NCBI GenBank assembly: GCA_009823505.1
Contig: VZQC01002907.1
Coordinates: 2,674,665 to 2,738,664, forward strand
Direction of reading: 5' to 3'
DNA length: 64,000 nucleotides
Source: Rhizomys pruinosus
Lineage: Eukaryota > Chordata > Mammalia > Rodentia > Spalacidae
Part shown: piece after piece, positions 1 to 10,784 of the stretch
Numbering within the stretch: the first letter of the stretch is position 1
Layout of the letters: every line of letters starts with the position of its first letter
Made by a program: the position numbers and the translations under genes
The notes under the pieces: model-generated
Database searches by the model: none
Seen by the model: only the letters and a program-made list of their open reading frames with translations
Told to the model about the DNA's origin: nothing

Positions 1-146
1 CACAAGCTTACATCCTCTAATGGTTAGGAGATGTTATAAACCACACGAAGACCCTGCCATACTTGACAGAAGAAAATGTAGATCATGAATTGACATACCA
101 TCCAAACATCTGTGTCTATACCAAAGTAACCTACCATAACAATTAG

Positions 147-273
147 TACTGTTTAAATACCCATATATCTAATTGTGTGTGCTTCATTAGTAGGATCGAA
201 AGGCTATATATTATACTGTTTAAATACCTAAATATCTAATTGCATGTGCTTCATTAGTAGGATCGAAAGGTTA
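147..273. repeat. Two-copy 67-bp tandem duplication
   Basis: The block beginning tactgtttaaatacc and ending cattagtaggatcgaaagg occurs at about 147 and 214, with a few substitutions between copies. Confidence 0.85.
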
Positions 274-504
274 AGCCTGGACAAGCTGGCAGCCCATGAA
301 AGAAAACAGCCAGAACTGACTAGAGACCAAGACATCAGCTCCAGAGAAAGTAGAGTGTTTTGCTTCTCATCCACCTGTGCCCCTTTTCTAAGCCTAGGGA
401 ACAATCTGCGGAAGAGGGGGCGTGGTAGAATGTAAGGGCTTCGATTGGGGTTAATGGTGAAACTACAACAATATAGACTGGACACTCATTTGATCAACTT
501 GATT

Positions 505-817
505 GAACATACAAGCCCCCCCTTTCAAGATGGTGGGACCCATGAGCTGTGTGGGTTTGGGCACAACTGCTTGCAAATTGGTTTTACATGAAGGATGCTT
601 TGTACTCACAAATTATCACCTATTGTTAAAAAAAAATGAAAACAAAACAAAACAAAAAGCAGAGAAAGATGCAGAAAACTTACGGCAGAATGCACGATCT
701 GCGATGGGTAGGGGTGGGGTGGGGGGGAAGGGAAGGGGATATATGGCTGAACTGAATTGGAAAATGATGTATGAAATACACAAAGCATCAATAAAAATAA
801 ATTAAAAAAAAAAAGAA
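505..817 (+). mobile_element. L1 3'-end-like sequence
   Basis: A G-rich stretch (gggtaggggtggggtggggg) followed by an A-rich AATAAA-containing tail ending about 815 resembles rodent L1 3' ends. I found no target-site duplication, so the bounds are approximate. Confidence 0.45.
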
Positions 818-869
818 GAAGGAATTCACTTTAAATGGTGGTGTAGTAGGTTCTAGACACCCTGCTTGT

Positions 870-1090
870 TTGACGAACATTTATTAGGCTCCCAGCGCTT
901 ATAGTAATAGTTGCCATACTGATCCTTCTTTAGGCATCGTCTCCACTGGACCCTCTCAGAAGCCCTATTATATAGGTGTATTACGAGCCCCTCTCTGCAG
1001 AAGAGGAAACAGAAGCTCCAAGGGTTGAAACTACCTGCTTCTGGTGACAGAACGCTGCATGCCACCCTCCTGGGGCTTTAAGCCAGGTCT
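870..1090 (-). mobile_element. MIR relic
   Basis: The core resembles the inverse of the MIR tRNA-related end: gaagaggaaacagaagctcc followed by tgaaactacctgcttctggtgac. Ancient and diverged. Confidence 0.55.
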
Positions 1091-1099
1091 GTCTGACAT

Positions 1100-1590
1100 C
1101 ACAGGCCAAGTTCTCATCACCTCACACTATATAGGACGTGTACCCCAAGATCTTGCCTTTGGAGAGTTCATGGCATAGTTGGAAAGCCCAGTCTGCATAC
1201 AGAGAGTAACATAGCCCAAGAGTGAAATCACAGGGACAGATGTTAGATAAAGATTATCAGTAAGAGCCCTCGTTCCATTTGTGAAAGATGCCTGCCGGCT
1301 ACTACCAACCCCATCATCCTCGCCGTCATTATCATCAACACCACACACTAGACACATCCTCACCCCTCTCTGATGGTCCAGGCTATGATGAGCCTCACTT
1401 ATCCCACCGGCCTCCTACTCACCTTGGACTGACATTGTCATTGGTTTCTTGATAGGCCTCTTCCAACTAGCAGCCTAAAGGTGGTGCTCGTAAAACATCT
1501 GCTTGGAAAAAAAAATAGGCCTTGTAATTTCTCACAGTGTCCATTGAAGCACTTGCCTCTCTCCCCAGCTGTCCCATGATCAAGCCCTCT
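1100..1590. other. Intronic stretch without recognised features
   Basis: I see no exon of the right phase, no SINE and no simple repeat. The open frames are short and unsupported. Confidence 0.5.
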
Positions 1591-1595
1591 GGAAC

Positions 1596-1685
1596 CAGCG
1601 AGCTTCACCTGCACCAGAGTCACCGGGAGATGGGGTTGGGAACATCTGTAGCAAAATGCATATTCCTAGGTCACATTTCCAAGTC
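1596..1685 (+). mobile_element. MER5A-like DNA transposon fragment
   Basis: ctgcaccagagtcaccggga followed by aaaatgcatattcctaggtc resembles the left part of the MER5A consensus. Short and diverged. Confidence 0.45.
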
Positions 1686-1689
1686 ATTT

Positions 1690-2575
1690 GAGCTGAACAA
1701 ATAATAAATATAAATACAATGAGCCTTCAGTCAGTTATTCCCCCTTTAATACCAAATTGGGGGGGAGGGGGACGAAACCCAGAGGAGGACAGACTCTCTC
1801 AAAAGCCCACCACAGAATCTGTCTCTTACAACTATTTTGCCATGTATTATGAAAGACACAAGAATGGAGTGTACTGGCTGTGTCCCAATAAGACTCATTT
1901 AAAAAAATAAGTAATGAGCCCATTCCTTCAGTATCATTTGCCAACTCTTGCCCTTGACTATCGATGGCCTCTTTTTTCCCCTTGGCTGTTGAAAAGACTT
2001 TGGTCACATTGGATGACTAGAGCAGCAATCTATTTTTCAACTTGGAGTGGCTTAAAACAGCAATCCTTTCTCCTTGTTCCTAAGTCTACAGATTGGCAGA
2101 CGGTCCCTCTGGTCCAAGCCAGCTAACCTGCTCCTTGCTGGGTTTAGGTCAGTGTTTGTACCCAGTTGATAGGTGAGTTGGAGATTGGCTAGTCTTGGCT
2201 GCATCACAGTCTTTTGACTGAATGGATGTTTATTGTACTTGTGTCTCTCAACATCTAGTACTATACATCTAGTAGAGACTGGTATAGTCTTATTCAAGAA
2301 CAAGGGCTTAAACACTGAAGCCTTCCCCTGAGGCAAAGTCTCCGAATGGACACAGCAAACACAGTGGCCCTTTTACCACGTTCTACTGGCCACGCCAGTC
2401 AGCAAATCAGCACAGATACAAGGAGTGAGAGAGACTCCGCCTCTTGATAAGACAAGGTGGCAAAGTCAAACTATAGAGTGCATAAAGCAGAGAGGGGTGA
2501 GGAATTGGGGCATTTTTGTAATCAGCTGTATTAGTCCTTTTTTTTTTGGCCTCTAAGACAGAAAACCTGACAAGA
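1690..2575. other. Intronic stretch, possibly an old unclassified repeat
   Basis: Around 2040-2230 there is text reminiscent of ancient mammalian DNA-transposon relics (tggcttaaaacagcaatc), but I cannot assign a family. No exon candidate. Confidence 0.35.
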
Positions 2576-2579
2576 ACAT

Positions 2580-2790
2580 AAGGGAATGGTGAGTGGCTCC
2601 GTGAGTAAAGGTGTTTGCCACCAAGCCTGGTAAACTGAGTTTGGTCCCTAAGACCCACATGGTAGAAAGAAATAACCAACTCTTAAAAGTTGTCCTCTGA
2701 CCTCCATATGTATGCTGTGCCACAGACATACACATACACACATAATACACACATACACATACACACACATGTAATACACACACAACTTTT
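2580..2790 (+). mobile_element. B3-type SINE with a CA-rich tail
   Basis: B3-like text: ggtgagtggctccgtgagta, then gtttggtccctaagacccac, then gttgtcctctgacctccata, ending in an acacata-rich tail. Confidence 0.75.
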
Positions 2791-2812
2791 TTAAAAGACA
2801 CACAAAGGAAAA

Positions 2813-3090
2813 TAGAGGAATATAATGTAGGAAGGAATTATTCTGGCTCACAGTTTGAAGGGTCACAGCCCATCATGGGAGGGAAGAAGGCGTGGCAGCA
2901 GGCAGCTCCATGCAGGAAAGTGAGGCAGACTGCTTGTATCTTGGTAGCTCAGGAAGCAAAGGACTGGGGCTGAGTCTGGCCAAGCTATAACTCAAAAGGC
3001 CTGCCCACGAGGGCTCTAAGTCTGCCATCAAGGCTGTACCTCCAAATACACTCACATTCAGAGGTATTGGGGTTACAGTTTCAACACAAG
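2813..3090 (+). mobile_element. Old dispersed repeat (non-autonomous element, family unassigned)
   Basis: Contains ggctcacagtttgaagggtc and ends ttcagaggtattggggttac, typical of widespread mammalian repeats of the hAT or MaLR kind. The family is uncertain. Confidence 0.45.
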
Positions 3091-3098
3091 AATGAGGG

Positions 3099-3338
3099 GT
3101 TGGGGATGGGGAGATGGCTTAGCAGTTAAGAGTACTGACTGCTCTTGTAGAGGACCCTGGTTTGGTTCCTGTCATCCACACGGCGGCTAACAACCATCCT
3201 TAACTCCAGTTCCAGGGGATCTAACACCCTCTTCTGGCCTCCACCAACACCAGGCATACACATGGTACACTTATATACATACAGGCAAACACTCATACAC
3301 ATAAAATAAGAATAAATAAAATATTTTTTAAAAAAAGA
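3099..3338 (+). mobile_element. B2 SINE
   Basis: A complete B2: ggggatggggagatggctta head with tRNA-like boxes, aactccagttccaggggatc middle, and an A-rich tail with AATAAA. Confidence 0.9.
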
Positions 3339-3339
3339 A

Positions 3340-3872
3340 CTGGGATGTCCACAGTTGAGCCCATAATGAATGGTTCAGGGATTTTGAAGATGCTAAATGG
3401 GAAAAGAGAGGGACAGCTCTAACTGCTTCTTGGCACCTGCAGAGATCACTAGGATATGGGTGATGAGGGTCAAGAAAAAAAGATGAAAATGATAGATCCT
3501 ATATAGGAAGGAAGAAAAACAAGGAGTGAAGGAGGGACTACAAATCCCACAGACCTGCAGGGTCCCCTGACCCAGACTTTTACTACTTTCCGGGGGTACA
3601 GTGACGGGTAAATCAAGAGGCTTATGGTCACAACAGGCACGTGACCCATGGAAATGATTGTCTAATGCTGGTCACAGCCCATGTGCCTAGTGTTGCCAAT
3701 CTGTGCTGGCACCTACAGCAAGGCCCAGCAGGACTCTGGGGGAGAAAGAGATGAGAACTGGAGTGGGCATGGCCCCTCTAAGTTAGCAGAGAGGGAAGAG
3801 TGGTCCTTAGCGAATGATTTGAACAGAGAAATTCTTTTTCTTTTCTCTGGGGGCAGAGGGAGAAAGAGAGAC

Positions 3873-3921
<49 letters not shown>

Positions 3922-4380
3922 TAGTTGTGCTCAGACATGGTAGCTAACAGCCTCCCCAGCAAAAGAGTCTGAGGATGCGGAGGGGTGGGACAGTAGGACG
4001 GACAGGGAGTGGATGGACAGGTGCTCTTCAGGGGACTCCCTGGATCCACTCCACCCAAGGCAGGGACCCCATCCTCCAATGAGAAGCTTTCCTGGAAACA
4101 GGAGGAGACAATGATGCATTCTTGCTCCTAAGGAGCATCAGGCCTGGGAGCCCTGGGGAGCACTGGTCTGAACAAAATGCAGTTTCAGGAAGAACAATTA
4201 TAGAACTTTGTAATGGAGGCCTCTAGTAGCGTAGAAGGAGAAATCTTAGGGTGGGGGAGAGAGGAGTTTCCAGAACTGAACTTTGCCTCCAGGAAAACCG
4301 CAGGCAGGGTGTAAACTGGCTTCACTCATTCATAGTGACAACTGCACTGGCCTCACCGGGGCCTCATCAGAGCTCAGGCC
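3340..4380. other. Intronic stretch with a GA microsatellite only
   Basis: Apart from the GA tract at 3877-3919 nothing is recognisable; no exon candidate fits the phase needed by exon 1. Confidence 0.5.
3877..3919. repeat. (GA)n microsatellite
   Basis: About 20 uninterrupted GA units after a purine-rich lead-in. Confidence 0.95.
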
Positions 4381-4384
4381 CATG

Positions 4385-4725
4385 AGGCCCAGTATCTCTG
4401 GTGAATCGGTCCCCAGCTCCAATCCTCACTGACCCCAGCTGTTTGACCTGGGTAACTCAGCTAGCCGGGCCTCAGGTCTCTCCCTGGGGAACTGTTTTCT
4501 CCTTATAGGTTCTGTAAGCATTAAATCAAGCATTCAGATAGCATCGCTGTTCATGAATTAGTTATGGGATCTGGAGTCAAATGGTTGTACCCCTCTGAAC
4601 CTCAGTTTCCCTCTCTCTAAAGGGTAGGGGGTAATTTGCATTCTTCAAGGGCATTTGCAGCATTAAATGATGTGCAGAAAGTACACCAGTCAGGAGCTGT
4701 TTGACTGTAGGTGTTTAATGTAAGG
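4385..4725 (+). mobile_element. Two adjacent MIR relics
   Basis: Two successive MIR-like cores: one with gtttgacctgggtaactcag, one with tctgaacctcagtttccctc followed by an AT-rich 3' part. Confidence 0.6.
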
Positions 4726-4951
4726 TGTACAAAAATCAGAAAACATAGGCTAAACAATATTTTAGCTGCATTTTCAAATAATATGATCAATGTGTTTTTC
4801 TTCAGTATCCAGCCATGTTTATGTGCAAAGAGCTTACACATTGAAAGCAATAGGTTTACCAGATAATCTCATAAAAAATAAAAGTACAGTTAATACCACC
4901 ATCCCTATTTCCAGACTTCCTTGTACACTTGGGCCATTTATCTCATTGTTT

Positions 4952-5201
4952 TCTTTTTCTTTTTTTTTTTAATTTTATTTATTTTTGAATGTGTATGAGT
5001 GTACCGTCTGCATGTAGGTTTGTGCACCCGTGTTGTGCAATGCTGCGGTCAGAAGAGGGTGTCGGATTCCCCTGGAACTGGAGTTCTCCTGGAATTGGAG
5101 TTCCAGATGGTTCTCAGCCGCCATGTGGGTGCTGGGGATCGAACCAGGGTCCTCTGCAAGAGCAGTTGGCACTCTTAACCGCTAGGCTATCTCTCCAGCC
5201 C
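4952..5201 (-). mobile_element. B2 SINE, subfamily with 17-bp internal duplication
   Basis: A minus-strand B2 with a poly(A) tail (T-rich on plus) and a perfect 13-bp target duplication, tatctcattgttt, at 4939-4951 and 5202-5214. The middle carries the duplicated aattccaggagaactcc block. Confidence 0.95.
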
Positions 5202-5339
5202 TATCTCATTGTTTAATCAGCTAAACAACTAAACGTCAGTGGGTTATTAATTCCCTTCTATTCAATTCTCATTTCATTTGCCTGTGTCACGGAGACTCTC
5301 CCCTCTACACAAACTCACAGGAAGTAGGATAGGATGGTC

Positions 5340-5500
5340 TTGCTTCAATCATGGCTCTGCCACGTGTTAGCCCAGTGACGTGACTGCTGTGAACTTCCTA
5401 ACCCTTCTGCCCTTCAGAGTCCTCATCAGCACTGTGGGGCTAATGGACACTTCCTGAGAAAGCACCAAGGAGAAGATATATGCAAAGTACACACATAAGT
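5340..5500 (+). mobile_element. MIR relic
   Basis: MIR-like order: ggctctgccacgtgttagc, then cttcctaacccttctgccc, then ggggctaatggacacttcc. Confidence 0.55.
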
Positions 5501-5521
5501 GTGAGCACTTATGTGTGTACT
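5486..5521. repeat. Perfect 16-bp hairpin with a 4-nt loop
   Basis: Left arm agtacacacataagtg, loop tgag, right arm cacttatgtgtgtact: all 16 pairs match. It lies 88 nt before window exon 1. Confidence 0.97.
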
Positions 5522-5609
5522 GGAGACAGCCCAGATGATCTCTGTGTGTACCATGGTGAGGACTACTGTGCTAACAAAATCCCACTGTGTTCTCTCCCTC
5601 TCTCTGCAG

Positions 5610-5717
5610 TGATCCCCTGTATCGTCAGCTCTGTGCTCTCCACTGGCTTCTAGAGGCCCTGACCATCGACCACACCCACCATATCATGAGGCCAGTGATC
5701 GCCTGCTGGAATCCCAA
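5610..5717 (+). CDS. Ccdc60: Ccdc60 window exon 1 (internal coding exon)
   Basis: The acceptor AG is at 5608-5609 after a clean pyrimidine tract, and the donor gtaaga starts at 5718. The exon is 108 nt. Its first base completes a codon begun in an upstream exon outside the window; 35 codons follow, beginning DPLYRQLCALHWLLEALTID and ending ACWNP, and the last two bases (aa) start a Lys codon finished by exon 2. The segment looks like an amphipathic helix (LCALHWLLEAL) followed by a His-rich turn (DHTHH). This is where the readable protein begins; residues in other entries are numbered from this Asp as 1. A perfect 16-bp hairpin lies about 90 nt upstream of the acceptor. Confidence 0.9.
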
Positions 5718-6026
5718 GTAAGATCCCAGCAGCCCTTCATCCTACCATAGACTTGCACTCGCCTGGGCAGTGGGGGAGAGCATCCTGTCCTTCCCTCCCC
5801 CTCTTCTGGCTTGTTTTGGTGGGTGACTTGCTTTGGAGTTCTGCGTGTTCTATGGATCCAAACCCAGTCTGCTGGAGCCAGCCCTGGCAGACCCACGAGA
5901 GCCTCTCTGCCTGTGCATATGGGCCATCACACTGGCAGCTTCAAGTCACCCACTGTGGGGAGTTTACAGGACAGGAACAGGCAAGCACCGGCATGCTGTG
6001 GCCCCATGGCCAGATTTCTCTCTTCT

Positions 6027-6790
6027 TTTTTTATTTTACAAACTTTTTTGAGCATTTGTACAACTCACACAATGGTTCCCAGTCAAACCCAATCTCCTCC
6101 ATGCCCTGTCCCCCTATTAGAACTCATCCTTACAGCATCCAAGCTAAGCCCGATCCTTAGGCTCCCAAACCCAGACATCTTTCTGTGCAAATAGATCCGC
6201 TGGAGTCTAGTCAGCACATCTAGGAATCCTAGGTAAGGCACACTCTTCCTCCCCCAACAGTACTCAGTCTCTTGTAGTTCTCAGTCCAGGGTCAGCCCCC
6301 CATTTCTCTTGCTCCACTTTGAGACCTTGTCCTAGTCGGCGTGGGTCCCGCACCTGATGCCAACATTGCCACAAGTTCACAAGTTCACATGTGAAAGCTT
6401 ACGGCGTAAGCCACTGCTTCTCTGCGTTCGTGCACCAGCCCTGGCTCTTCTACAATGATCCCTGAGCTGTGGGTAGGTGGGTTTATTATGGGGGTCCCAT
6501 TCAGGGATATACACTCTGGAGGCTCCCATTCTTTGAAGCTTGACTAGTTGTGGCCTTCTGTTTGCCTCACACTTTATTGTGTAAGGAAGCTTTACTGGTG
6601 AGAATTGAGGGGTGCACTCGTTTTCTCTCCGCTCCTCATTCTGCCTATAGAGGTTCAACTGTAGATGTGTCTCCTAGGAATGGGGATTTTTCAGATGGAT
6701 GTATTCTGTGTCTGACCAGTCATGAGATTCTGCAGTGGCCTCCATCTGTTGCAAAAAGTAGCTTTTTTGATGAGTAGTATATTACATGCT
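6027..6790 (-). mobile_element. L1 3'UTR fragment
   Basis: Starts on plus with a T-rich tail and shows collinear similarity to 9415-10020, for example ttctacaatgatccctgagc and ctagttgtggccttctgttt. Both look like 3'UTRs of an older (Lx-like) L1 in minus orientation. Confidence 0.7.
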
Positions 6791-7016
6791 TGTCTATAAA
6801 TAAGATTCTATAGTTAGTGTATGGTAAGAAATGTCATTTGTCTAGAGATATGACACATAGGTTTTTCCCTAGGTTCTGTGTCCTCTCCAGCCCTGGGCAT
6901 TTGGCTGAGTTTACAGTCATGTCTCCCCCTTCTTGCGCTTTCTTCTCTTGCCTTTGCTGCCTTCTCCTCCTTCCCCTTGTTCTTCCTTCTCTCTTTGTTC
7001 TCATGTTATCTTTTCT

Positions 7017-7162
7017 TGTCTTTTTGAGACAGGGTCTCTCTGTAGCCCCAGCCTTCCTGGAACTTACTATGTAGATCAGGCTGACCTTGAACTCACAGAG
7101 ATCCACCTGCCTCTGCCTCCTGAGTGCTGAGATTAAAGGCATGCGCCACCACACCCAGCTAC
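7017..7162 (-). mobile_element. B1 SINE
   Basis: Standard inverse B1: tttttgagacagggtctctc through ggcatgcgccaccacaccca. Confidence 0.95.
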
Positions 7163-7177
7163 CTCAAGGGAATTTTA

Positions 7178-7243
7178 TTTGTTTGGTTGGTCAGTTGCTT
7201 GGTTGGTTGCATTAGGTTGGTTAAGTGGTTGGATGACTGGTTG

Positions 7244-7279
<36 letters not shown>

Positions 7280-7300
7280 GGTTTGGTTGCTTGGTTCTTG
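7178..7300. repeat. (TTGG/TTAG)n tetranucleotide repeat
   Basis: Degenerate ttgg units with a pure ttag core of about nine units near 7244-7278. Confidence 0.9.
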
Positions 7301-7667
7301 AGTTGGCTGATTTGTTGAATAGTTGATATGGCCATTGCTTGGTTTGATTGAAAACTTCATTGACTGGTTGGATTGATTTCACCCTGTTGGCAGTTTCATA
7401 TAAATATTAAAGGTTATTTCTCCACTTGGGCCCAAGGGATTGCTTGTTCAAGCCCTGGAGCAGTGAGTTTGCCTAACAGAAACTCCAGAGGCCATTGACT
7501 AAGGAAATAAATCTGTTAAGCAGGTCACTGCCCGAGGAATAGTTCATGCAGAAGCTTGGAGGTCATTTCTCCCACACCCACCACGGCCTCTCAAGTTATT
7601 TCCAAAGTGTTTTCATAGGTTCCTAGAATTTGTTCAAAAGCCATGGCCTTAATCACATTTCTCAGGG

Positions 7668-8100
7668 CTGAGGAATTGGCTCTGTGGGTAAAGGGCTTGC
7701 TGCACGAGCATGAAGACTTGAGTTCAAATTCCCAGCACCTATATAAAACCCCAGGCATAGTGGTATATGCTTGTAATCCCAGAGTCAGAGAGTAGAGATA
7801 GGTAGATTCCAGGGGCCCCTGGCCAGCCATCCAGCCAGAATGATGAGCTTCACCCTGTCTCAAAAAATAAGATAGAAGACAGGCATGGTGGTGCACACCT
7901 GTAATCCCAATACCTGGGAGGTGAGGCAGGCAGATGTCTGTGAGTTCAAGGCCAGCCTGGTCTACACAGCAAGTTTGAAGCTAGCCAGAGTTACACAGTG
8001 AGACCTTGTCTCAAGAAAATAAATAAATAAAATAAATGGAGAAGAATAGAAAACATTCCAGTGTCAGCCTTCAGCTTCTACATGTACCACAAAGATGAGT
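7668..8100 (+). mobile_element. B4 SINE interrupted by a B1
   Basis: A B4 head (ggctgaggaattggctctgt) runs to about 7872. A B1 occupies 7879-8038, and B4-like 3' sequence resumes before the CA repeat. The interruption suggests a nested insertion. Confidence 0.75.
7879..8038 (+). mobile_element. B1 SINE nested in B4
   Basis: acaggcatggtggtgcacac through gtctcaagaaaataaataaa, a complete plus-strand B1. Confidence 0.92.
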
Positions 8101-8107
8101 GCACCTG

Positions 8108-8109
<2 letters not shown>

Positions 8110-8144
<35 letters not shown>

Positions 8145-8220
8145 ACACATACACACCAGACACAAACATACAACACACATAAACATATACCACACATGCT
8201 CAAATACATAAAGGTCTTCT
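8110..8220. repeat. (CA)n microsatellite and CA-rich tail
   Basis: A pure CA core of about 16 units (8110-8142) and then a degenerate CA/CATA-rich stretch. Confidence 0.92.
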
Positions 8221-8229
8221 AATTAATTA

Positions 8230-9350
8230 ATTTAAAAACATTTACCATGCATCTTTTATTTTTCTTTAAAACAAAACTGCTCAGGATATAAGTGATTTCA
8301 ACTTGTTTTATGGAAAATTTTCTAAAACTTCATTCTAGAAATCCCTTCCTTAAGTCCTTTTTAAAGATGTAAAGTGTGAGCCTTCTTAATACCTTCTTCT
8401 TGCAAATATTTACAAATGCACACATATTTCTAGGAGAAACAGCATCAATCACTGTATATGACTCTCCAAGAGATCTAGCCCCTTTGACAGTGACTTACTG
8501 TCATCTTTCCATAGGATGGTACACACAAAGCTTCCAGTCTTTTAATACTGAAAAGATCACACAGCAAGACACTGTACTAAGCAGATGGCACAGTGTTCAG
8601 ATCATCATGTCTCCATTGACAGACATTGAGGCAGTGCCCAAATTCCTGGCATTTCAAGTAATGTTTCACCAAACATTCTAATGCATCTCATTTATGACCA
8701 ATTATAACATTTCTTCTGGCTGGGTTATGAGAAATGGGAGTTACTAGGTCAAAGCAACATGTACTATTTTTCACAGATTGCTTACATTTTTTAAAGAAAA
8801 AGACCCCTGAGCCTATAGAGTTCTGATAGCACTGCGTCTCCCCAAGCAAGTCACCTGGGGCAATATTTTCCTCTGGACATTCCTCTTCCCATACCAAAGA
8901 AAGAACATCACGTAGGATTTGGATTGAAAAGAGATGAAGGACCATCTAATATTCTTTCAGTTGCTTTCAAAATGTGCTCAGAACAGGAGCACAGTCTGTT
9001 AACTGCAATAAAAAGATCTAGTGGTCACACGGAGCCCTGTCTTCCAAGGATTTCCCAGATTTCATTGAGGACCTGAGAGTATCCAACTTCTTACAGCAAA
9101 ACCAGGACAGACATGAAAAGCTAGGGGAAAATGCAGTCCAAGAAGACATCTACTGAAGTCAGCGTGTTCACCAGGGTTTATTCTGGTGGAACTTTTTCTC
9201 TTGGTGGGAATTTTAGCTTGGAGTCATAGACATGCTGGAAAATGTTTAATTACCAGTTCCTGGAGGCTGCAGAGCCATGATGTGTAACAGTGCCAATTTC
9301 CATAGCATAAATATATGGATACACCCACCATGGTTGATTATAAGCTCACA
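8230..9350. other. Intronic stretch without recognised features
   Basis: AT-rich, probably old unique or highly diverged repeat sequence. No exon with suitable splice sites was seen. Confidence 0.45.
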
Positions 9351-9354
9351 AACA

Positions 9355-9597
9355 TGGTGAAGCTCAACTTGGAGTTGAGAAGGGATGAAAACCAATTTCT
9401 TCTGGTCTTGATTTTTTCATTTTTTTAATTTTTGTGAATTTCATACAATATATTTTGATCACATTTAGATCCCTTCCCCTACTGCACCCCTCCCCCTTAG
9501 TAACGTCCCACCCAATTTCATATATAAAGGCCTAGACAGTCAGGTTTGTGGCCCCAAATGCTCTTTGGTGTGGGTTCATCCACTGGAGCCTGGCCAA
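9355..9597. repeat. Inverted repeat, left arm
   Basis: 243 bp matching the reverse complement of 10526-10710 almost perfectly, except for a 58-bp stretch (L1 tail, about 9399-9456) absent from the right arm. The arm spans non-L1 flank and the terminal part of a minus-strand L1 3'UTR. Confidence 0.93.
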
Positions 9598-10516
9598 CCT
9601 ACTAAGAGTCTGACCCCTAGATGAGACTGACTCTCCCCTTCCCAGCAGTCGTCAGTTGCCAGCAGCCCCTCAGATAGGGTTGGGGTTTCTTACACACTTC
9701 CCCCGTTTATGCTAGAGGTTTTTTCTGGCTTGTCCATGTTGACTGCATTGCAGAGCTCCTATGAATAACTGACCAGCTGTCTAGAAAACTCTGTTTTGGT
9801 CATCTACCACCTCTGGTTATTACAATCTTTCCACCCCCTCTTCCACAATAATCCCTGAACCTTGGGAGGCAGAAGTTTGATATAGGTGTCCTGTTCCAGG
9901 GTAAGTAGTCTGCAGCCTCTTACTCTATGCATGTTGGCCAGTTGTGGTTTTCTGTGTTAATCACCAGATGCTGTGTAAGGAATCTTCTTTGCAAGAGTTG
10001 AGAGATACATTAATCTGTGGATGTAGCAATGAGTCCTTAGAAATCAGTTTAATACTATATCTATTAGCAGAATCGCTGTAATAAGCTTTCTCTCATGGCC
10101 TGTGGGCTGTGTAGGCTCAGGCTTCTAGGCTTGATATTTATGTCAGGTATGGGCTGAGTCCTATAGGACAGACCTTAAATCCAATCAGAAAATAGTTGGT
10201 TACTCCTATAATGTTTATGCCACTATTGCACCAGTAGGCTTATCTTCCAGGCCAGTTGTTGCAGCTCACAGGATTCACAGGCAGGTAAGATTCAGGCTAA
10301 ATTTTCTCTTCAGGCAGCTTGCATAGCAGCTCCCAGCACTATGAAAGCTCAGCAGTAGACCCGAGGCCTTGAAACCAGTGCCAGCTTGAGTTCTCCTTAT
10401 TCACTACAGTAGTGTCTTCAGAATAAGGTCTTACCATGAAGCTCTGGGGGAACCAAGAGCAGGTGCAATGCCCAGTGGTGTCTGAGGGTCTATGGGACAC
10501 GTGGTCAACACTTAAC
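9415..10516 (-). mobile_element. L1 3'UTR (older Lx-like)
   Basis: A T-rich start, aatttcatacaatatatttt then gatcacatttagatcccttc, is the familiar inverse of rodent L1 3' ends. The element continues through several hundred bases similar to 6400-6700. Confidence 0.75.
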
Positions 10517-10525
10517 ATTGGGTGC

Positions 10526-10710
10526 TTGGCCAGGCTCCAGTGGATGAACCCACACCAAAGAGCATTTGGGGCCACAAACCTGACTGTCTAGGCCTTTATA
10601 TATGAAATTGGGTGGGACGTTAGTAAGAGGGAGGGGTGCAGTAGGGGAAGGGATCTAAATGTGATCAAAATTGGTTTTCATCCCTCTCAACTCCAAGTTG
10701 AGCTTCACCA
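10526..10710. repeat. Inverted repeat, right arm, bounded by 12-bp direct repeats
   Basis: 185 bp, an inverted near-identical copy of 9355-9597. The 12-mer cattgggtgctt occurs at 10516-10527 and 10718-10729, on both sides of the arm, as if the arm had been inserted. Confidence 0.9.
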
Positions 10711-10784
10711 CTCCTAGCATTGGGTGCTTACTTTCTATGTTTATGGTGTCTAATAGGAGTAAAGCCCCCCATCATAAGAAACCC

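Noticed and set aside
1..5600. Additional upstream Ccdc60 exons
   Set aside because: I searched for acceptor/donor pairs ending two bases into a codon, as exon 1 requires, and found none convincing.
6834..7154. 106-codon minus-strand frame
   Set aside because: It is the sense of a B1 SINE read through into flanking pyrimidine-rich sequence.
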